Shown: positions 61,320 to 64,000 of the stretch, piece by piece | Numbering within the stretch: position 1 is the stretch's first letter | Layout: each line of letters opens with the position of its first letter | Assembly (NCBI GenBank): GCA_910585095.1 | Contig: CAJUBU010000009.1 | Span: 72,304 to 136,303, forward strand | Source of the DNA: an uncultured Lachnospira sp. | GTDB taxonomy: Bacteria; Bacillota; Clostridia; Lachnospirales; Lachnospiraceae | Direction: 5' to 3' | DNA: 64,000 nucleotides | Position numbers and translations under genes: made by a program | Notes under the pieces: model-generated | What the model saw: the letters and a program-made list of their open reading frames with translations, nothing else | Told to the model about the DNA's origin: nothing | Database searches by the model: none

Positions 61320-61883
61320 GATTGGTTGTGAAAAATAAGTATACAAAAAGATAAAATATATTTAAATGATATATATTTAAAAAATAATATATAATAAATT
61401 AATTTATAGACCTGTTATAAGATAAAGAATAATTGCAAGATATGGTATTATTTTTAGTTGATATCAAATAATCTTGTTATTAAATATTTATTTTTATAGC
61501 AGGTTTTTTAAATGTTATCAATATTTTGACATTATCAAGTAAGTGTTATATACTTCAGCATTATAAGTATATAAGTGGAGTGGATAGAACTTATATTACA
61601 ATGTCTGTTTGATTAATAAAATAAAGTAGAGTATATCCAATATTGACAGATTGGTAATAATTGTATAAATTATAATAAGATATATGTATTCAAAGTTATT
61701 ATTATTTAAAACTAAAATATTGGTGATATTTCTGATATAGCAGAACAATAGGCTTTTGCAAATTAAGGAAAGAGTTGTAGAATGTCTAAAATAACAAATG
61801 TTATTTAATAAAACAAGAATGGGGGGTAAAAAAAGCAGCTATATAGATTATCATAAAAAGTAATAAAAATAGGAGGAAGATAA
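61320..61883 (+). other. A/T-rich intergenic region with large imperfect hairpin
   Basis: This is 564 nt without gene. ACCTGTTATAA (61410-61420) pairs with TTATAGCAGGT (61494-61504), 11 bp with one G-U, followed by TTTTTT. The enclosed ~75 nt contain CAAGAT/ATCTTG (61436-61441/61471-61476). It has the form of a structured terminator. The rest, up to the Shine-Dalgarno AGGAGG of the scaffold gene, shows no recognised element. Confidence 0.5.
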
Positions 61884-63875
61884 ATGAAAAAAATAAAAGC
61901 AATGGCTCTTGCTGTTATGTTGGTAGTGTTAACGGTTGTTGACAGTGTACTTGGTTTAACGAATATTACAGTTGAAGCGTCAAGTTTACTTCAAATATCT
62001 GTTGACACAGTTGAAGCAAAACAGAGTGACAAAGGTGTACAAGTTGCAGTGCGTATTAAAAATCCAAATAAGGTTAATATAGGGGCATTAGCACTGGAAG
62101 TTACATGGGATAAAACAGCATTAAAAGCAACAAGTGCTGTTGCAGGTGAATTTATGATATCAGAAGAGTCAGAAATTAATACGACAAAGATGTCTGAAGG
62201 ATTTATTGGTTATGCAGATGCTTCAGCAGCAGGTGTAACTACAGAAGGTCAAATGATTCTTATGACATTTGATGTGCTTGACGAAGCTAAGGAAGGTCTT
62301 AATTCAATTAATGTTAAAGTGTTATCAGCAGCATCAGCAACTCCAGAGGGAGATAATCAAGCACCAGCAATTACAGATATTGCACAAGTTAGTGGTGGCA
62401 TTAAACTTTCAAATGCATCAACTCAAACACCACTTAAGATATCGGTTGATACTGTAGATGCAAAACAAGGTCAAAAGGATATACAGGTTGCAGTAAATGT
62501 TGAAAATCCAGATAAGATAAATATAGGGGCTATAGTACTGGAAGTTACATGGGATAAAACAGCATTAAAAGCAACAAAGGCTGTTGAAGGTGAATTTGTG
62601 TTATCATCTTATCCAGCAATTAATGAAGAAAGAATATCTGAAGGATTTATTGGTTATGCAGATGCTTCAGCAACAGGTGTAACTACAGAAGGTCAAATAA
62701 TTCTTATGACATTTGATGTGCTTGACGGTGCTAAGGAAGGTCTTAATTCAATTAATGTTAAAGTGTTATCAGCGGCATCAGCAGTTCCAGAGGGAGATAA
62801 TCTAGCACCAGCAATTACAGATATTACAGAAGTTAATGGTGGAATTAAACTTTCAAATACATCAATTCAAGCTCCGCTTAAGGTATCGGTTGATACAGTG
62901 GAGGTAAAACAGAGCCAAAAGAATATACAAGTTGCAGTAAATGTTGAAAATCCAGATAAGATAAATTTAGGTAGTTTAATGTTTGAAGTTACATGGGATT
63001 CAACTGCATTGAAAGCAACAAATGCTGTTAAAGGTGAATTTATATTGGCTGATCCTGTAATTAATACAGAAAAAATATCAGAAGGATATATCAAGTATGT
63101 GGATGCTACAAGCATAGGCAAAATTAAAGGTGGTCAGGCTGTTATTATAACATTTGATGTACTTAATGAGGCTAAGATAGGTCTTAATCCAATTAATGTT
63201 AAAGTTTTAATAGCAGCTAGTGCAGATTCCGGGTGGTCAGCAATTACAAATATTACAGAAGTTGGCGGAGGTATTAATGTTGCATGTATACATTCAAATG
63301 TAAAAGATAGTGATTATAAAGTGACAAAGGTACCTACATATACAGAAGAAGGTATTGAGGAGGCAATTTGTCCAGATTGCGGAACAAAGTTAACGCGTGC
63401 AGTTGATAAGCTTATATGTACGCATGCAAATGTAAAAGATAGTGATTATAAAGTGACAAAGGTACCTACATATACAGAAGAAGGTATTGAGGAGGCAATT
63501 TGTCCAGATTGCGGAACAAAGCTGACACGTACAGTTGATAAGCTTATATGTACGCATACAAATGTGAAAGATAGCGATTATAAAGTGACAAAAGAGCCTA
63601 CAGTTACTGAAGAGGGAATAGAAGAAGCCATTTGTCCAGATTGTGGCATAAAATTGACTCATTTAATAAAGAAAATTGAATATGGTGATGTTAATGCAGA
63701 TGGTTCAATTAATATACAAGATGGTATTATTTTAAAGAAACATCTTGCAGGCATAAAAGGGTTAAAAATCAATCTTGAAGCAAGTAATGTTAAAGCGGGT
63801 GATGATATAAATATACAAGATGCAATCATATTATTGAAGTATTTAGCTGGTATGAATGTAACATTAGGAAAGTAA
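61884..63875 (+). CDS. Scaffold-like protein: three cohesins, Cys repeats, C-terminal dockerin
   Basis: The protein has 663 residues: signal peptide (1-33) and three cohesin-like modules of about 140 residues (35-175, 182-315, 325-455; each starts L-x-I/V-S-V-D-T-V-x-x-K-Q and ends I-x-x-x-x-V-x-G-G-I). Then come three near-identical 42-residue repeats with a C-x-H...C-P-D-C pattern (about 467-594). A type I dockerin (598-663, GDVNADGSINIQDGIILKKHLAG and INIQDAIILLKYLAG) ends it. It could bind dockerin proteins such as the M60 peptidase and dock itself elsewhere. The dockerin's second calcium loop (NVKAGDDINIQDA) is degenerate. Confidence 0.85.
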   Translation: MKKIKAMALAVMLVVLTVVDSVLGLTNITVEASSLLQISVDTVEAKQSDKGVQVAVRIKNPNKVNIGALALEVTWDKTALKATSAVAGEFMISEESEINTTKMSEGFIGYADASAAGVTTEGQMILMTFDVLDEAKEGLNSINVKVLSAASATPEGDNQAPAITDIAQVSGGIKLSNASTQTPLKISVDTVDAKQGQKDIQVAVNVENPDKINIGAIVLEVTWDKTALKATKAVEGEFVLSSYPAINEERISEGFIGYADASATGVTTEGQIILMTFDVLDGAKEGLNSINVKVLSAASAVPEGDNLAPAITDITEVNGGIKLSNTSIQAPLKVSVDTVEVKQSQKNIQVAVNVENPDKINLGSLMFEVTWDSTALKATNAVKGEFILADPVINTEKISEGYIKYVDATSIGKIKGGQAVIITFDVLNEAKIGLNPINVKVLIAASADSGWSAITNITEVGGGINVACIHSNVKDSDYKVTKVPTYTEEGIEEAICPDCGTKLTRAVDKLICTHANVKDSDYKVTKVPTYTEEGIEEAICPDCGTKLTRTVDKLICTHTNVKDSDYKVTKEPTVTEEGIEEAICPDCGIKLTHLIKKIEYGDVNADGSINIQDGIILKKHLAGIKGLKINLEASNVKAGDDINIQDAIILLKYLAGMNVTLGK

Positions 63876-63918
63876 TTGTTTGATGGTTCAATAGTATAAT
63901 AATGTAGATTAATAAAAA

Positions 63919-64000
63919 GGCTGTTGCAAAAGGAATTTCAAATACTATATATAGTTTTATTTTACCATTATAACTACTATATATAGCATAAAATTTTTAT
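63919..64000. mobile_element. Possible end of an insertion sequence
   Basis: GGCTGTTGCAAAA (63919-63931) resembles terminal inverted repeats of some IS families, such as IS1182-type elements. Downstream the palindrome CTATATATAG occurs twice (63945-63954, 63977-63986). The window ends before any transposase, so this is only suggestive. Confidence 0.3.

Overview
The window is about 64 kb of low-G+C (roughly one third G+C) bacterial chromosome with Clostridia-type genes. These include a fused-glutaminase purL, a SleC-like spore cortex-lytic protein, an L20-leader/infC-rpmI-rplT operon, an NADP isocitrate dehydrogenase of the homodimeric type, a tetrahydrofolate riboswitch in front of an ECF folate S-component, and cohesin/dockerin surface proteins. 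Together with a secreted pectate lyase and an M60 metallopeptidase, this points to a gut Lachnospiraceae that lives on plant and host glycans. That assignment is an inference from gene content; there is no rRNA or tRNA in the window, and the species is not determined.

Layout. 0-3 kb: thioredoxin-like protein, RNase H, PAP2 phosphatase, putative manganese/metal permease. 3-9 kb: sugar cluster (DUF4867, FucI/AraA-like isomerase, xylulokinase, transaldolase, ROK regulator). 9-20 kb: DUF2079 membrane protein, HisC, QueH, two DUF4230 paralogues, an acidic protein, LicD, THF riboswitch-folT, YfcE, a zinc-ribbon membrane protein and, on the minus strand, a GT2 glycosyltransferase and a small membrane protein. 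20-33.7 kb: RICIN-pectate lyase, a nuclease-like protein overlapping a DinG/XPD-like helicase, a tandem-repeat protein, FapA-like protein, PurL, and a ferredoxin-type aldo/keto reductase. 33.9-39.5 kb: a very A/T-rich stretch with a SIR2-like protein, decayed repeats, asnB and a C39-like peptidase gene split by a stop codon. 39.7-54.9 kb: housekeeping genes (icd, pgsA-like, CmpB-type membrane protein, ptsI, hflX), an orphan adenine methylase, amidase, GH18 protein, SleC-like protein, infC-rpmI-rplT and a trigger-factor-like lipoprotein. 55-64 kb: a surface locus with a dockerin-containing M60 peptidase, a membrane-anchored protein and a triple-cohesin scaffold that carries its own dockerin, followed by a possible insertion-sequence end.

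The most unusual feature is a family of short leaders placed immediately before Shine-Dalgarno sequences of functionally unrelated genes (thioredoxin-like, PAP2, transaldolase, hisC, a membrane-anchored unknown, and more divergently the metal permease). Each complete copy can form an H-type pseudoknot: an 8-10 bp hairpin of the type TTTGTGTC/GACACAAA, whose loop pairs over 8-9 nt with a segment ending 4-5 nt before the ribosome-binding site. The pairing is maintained by compensatory changes between copies. At least four other genes (hflX, yfcE, licD, the minus-strand amidase) carry only the 3' tail of this element. I do not recognise it as a described RNA class.

A second repeat family, two 154-bp structured copies at 42.7 and 46.0 kb plus two tail fragments at 35.7 and 36.0 kb, resembles the right end of an IS200/IS605-type element without its genes.
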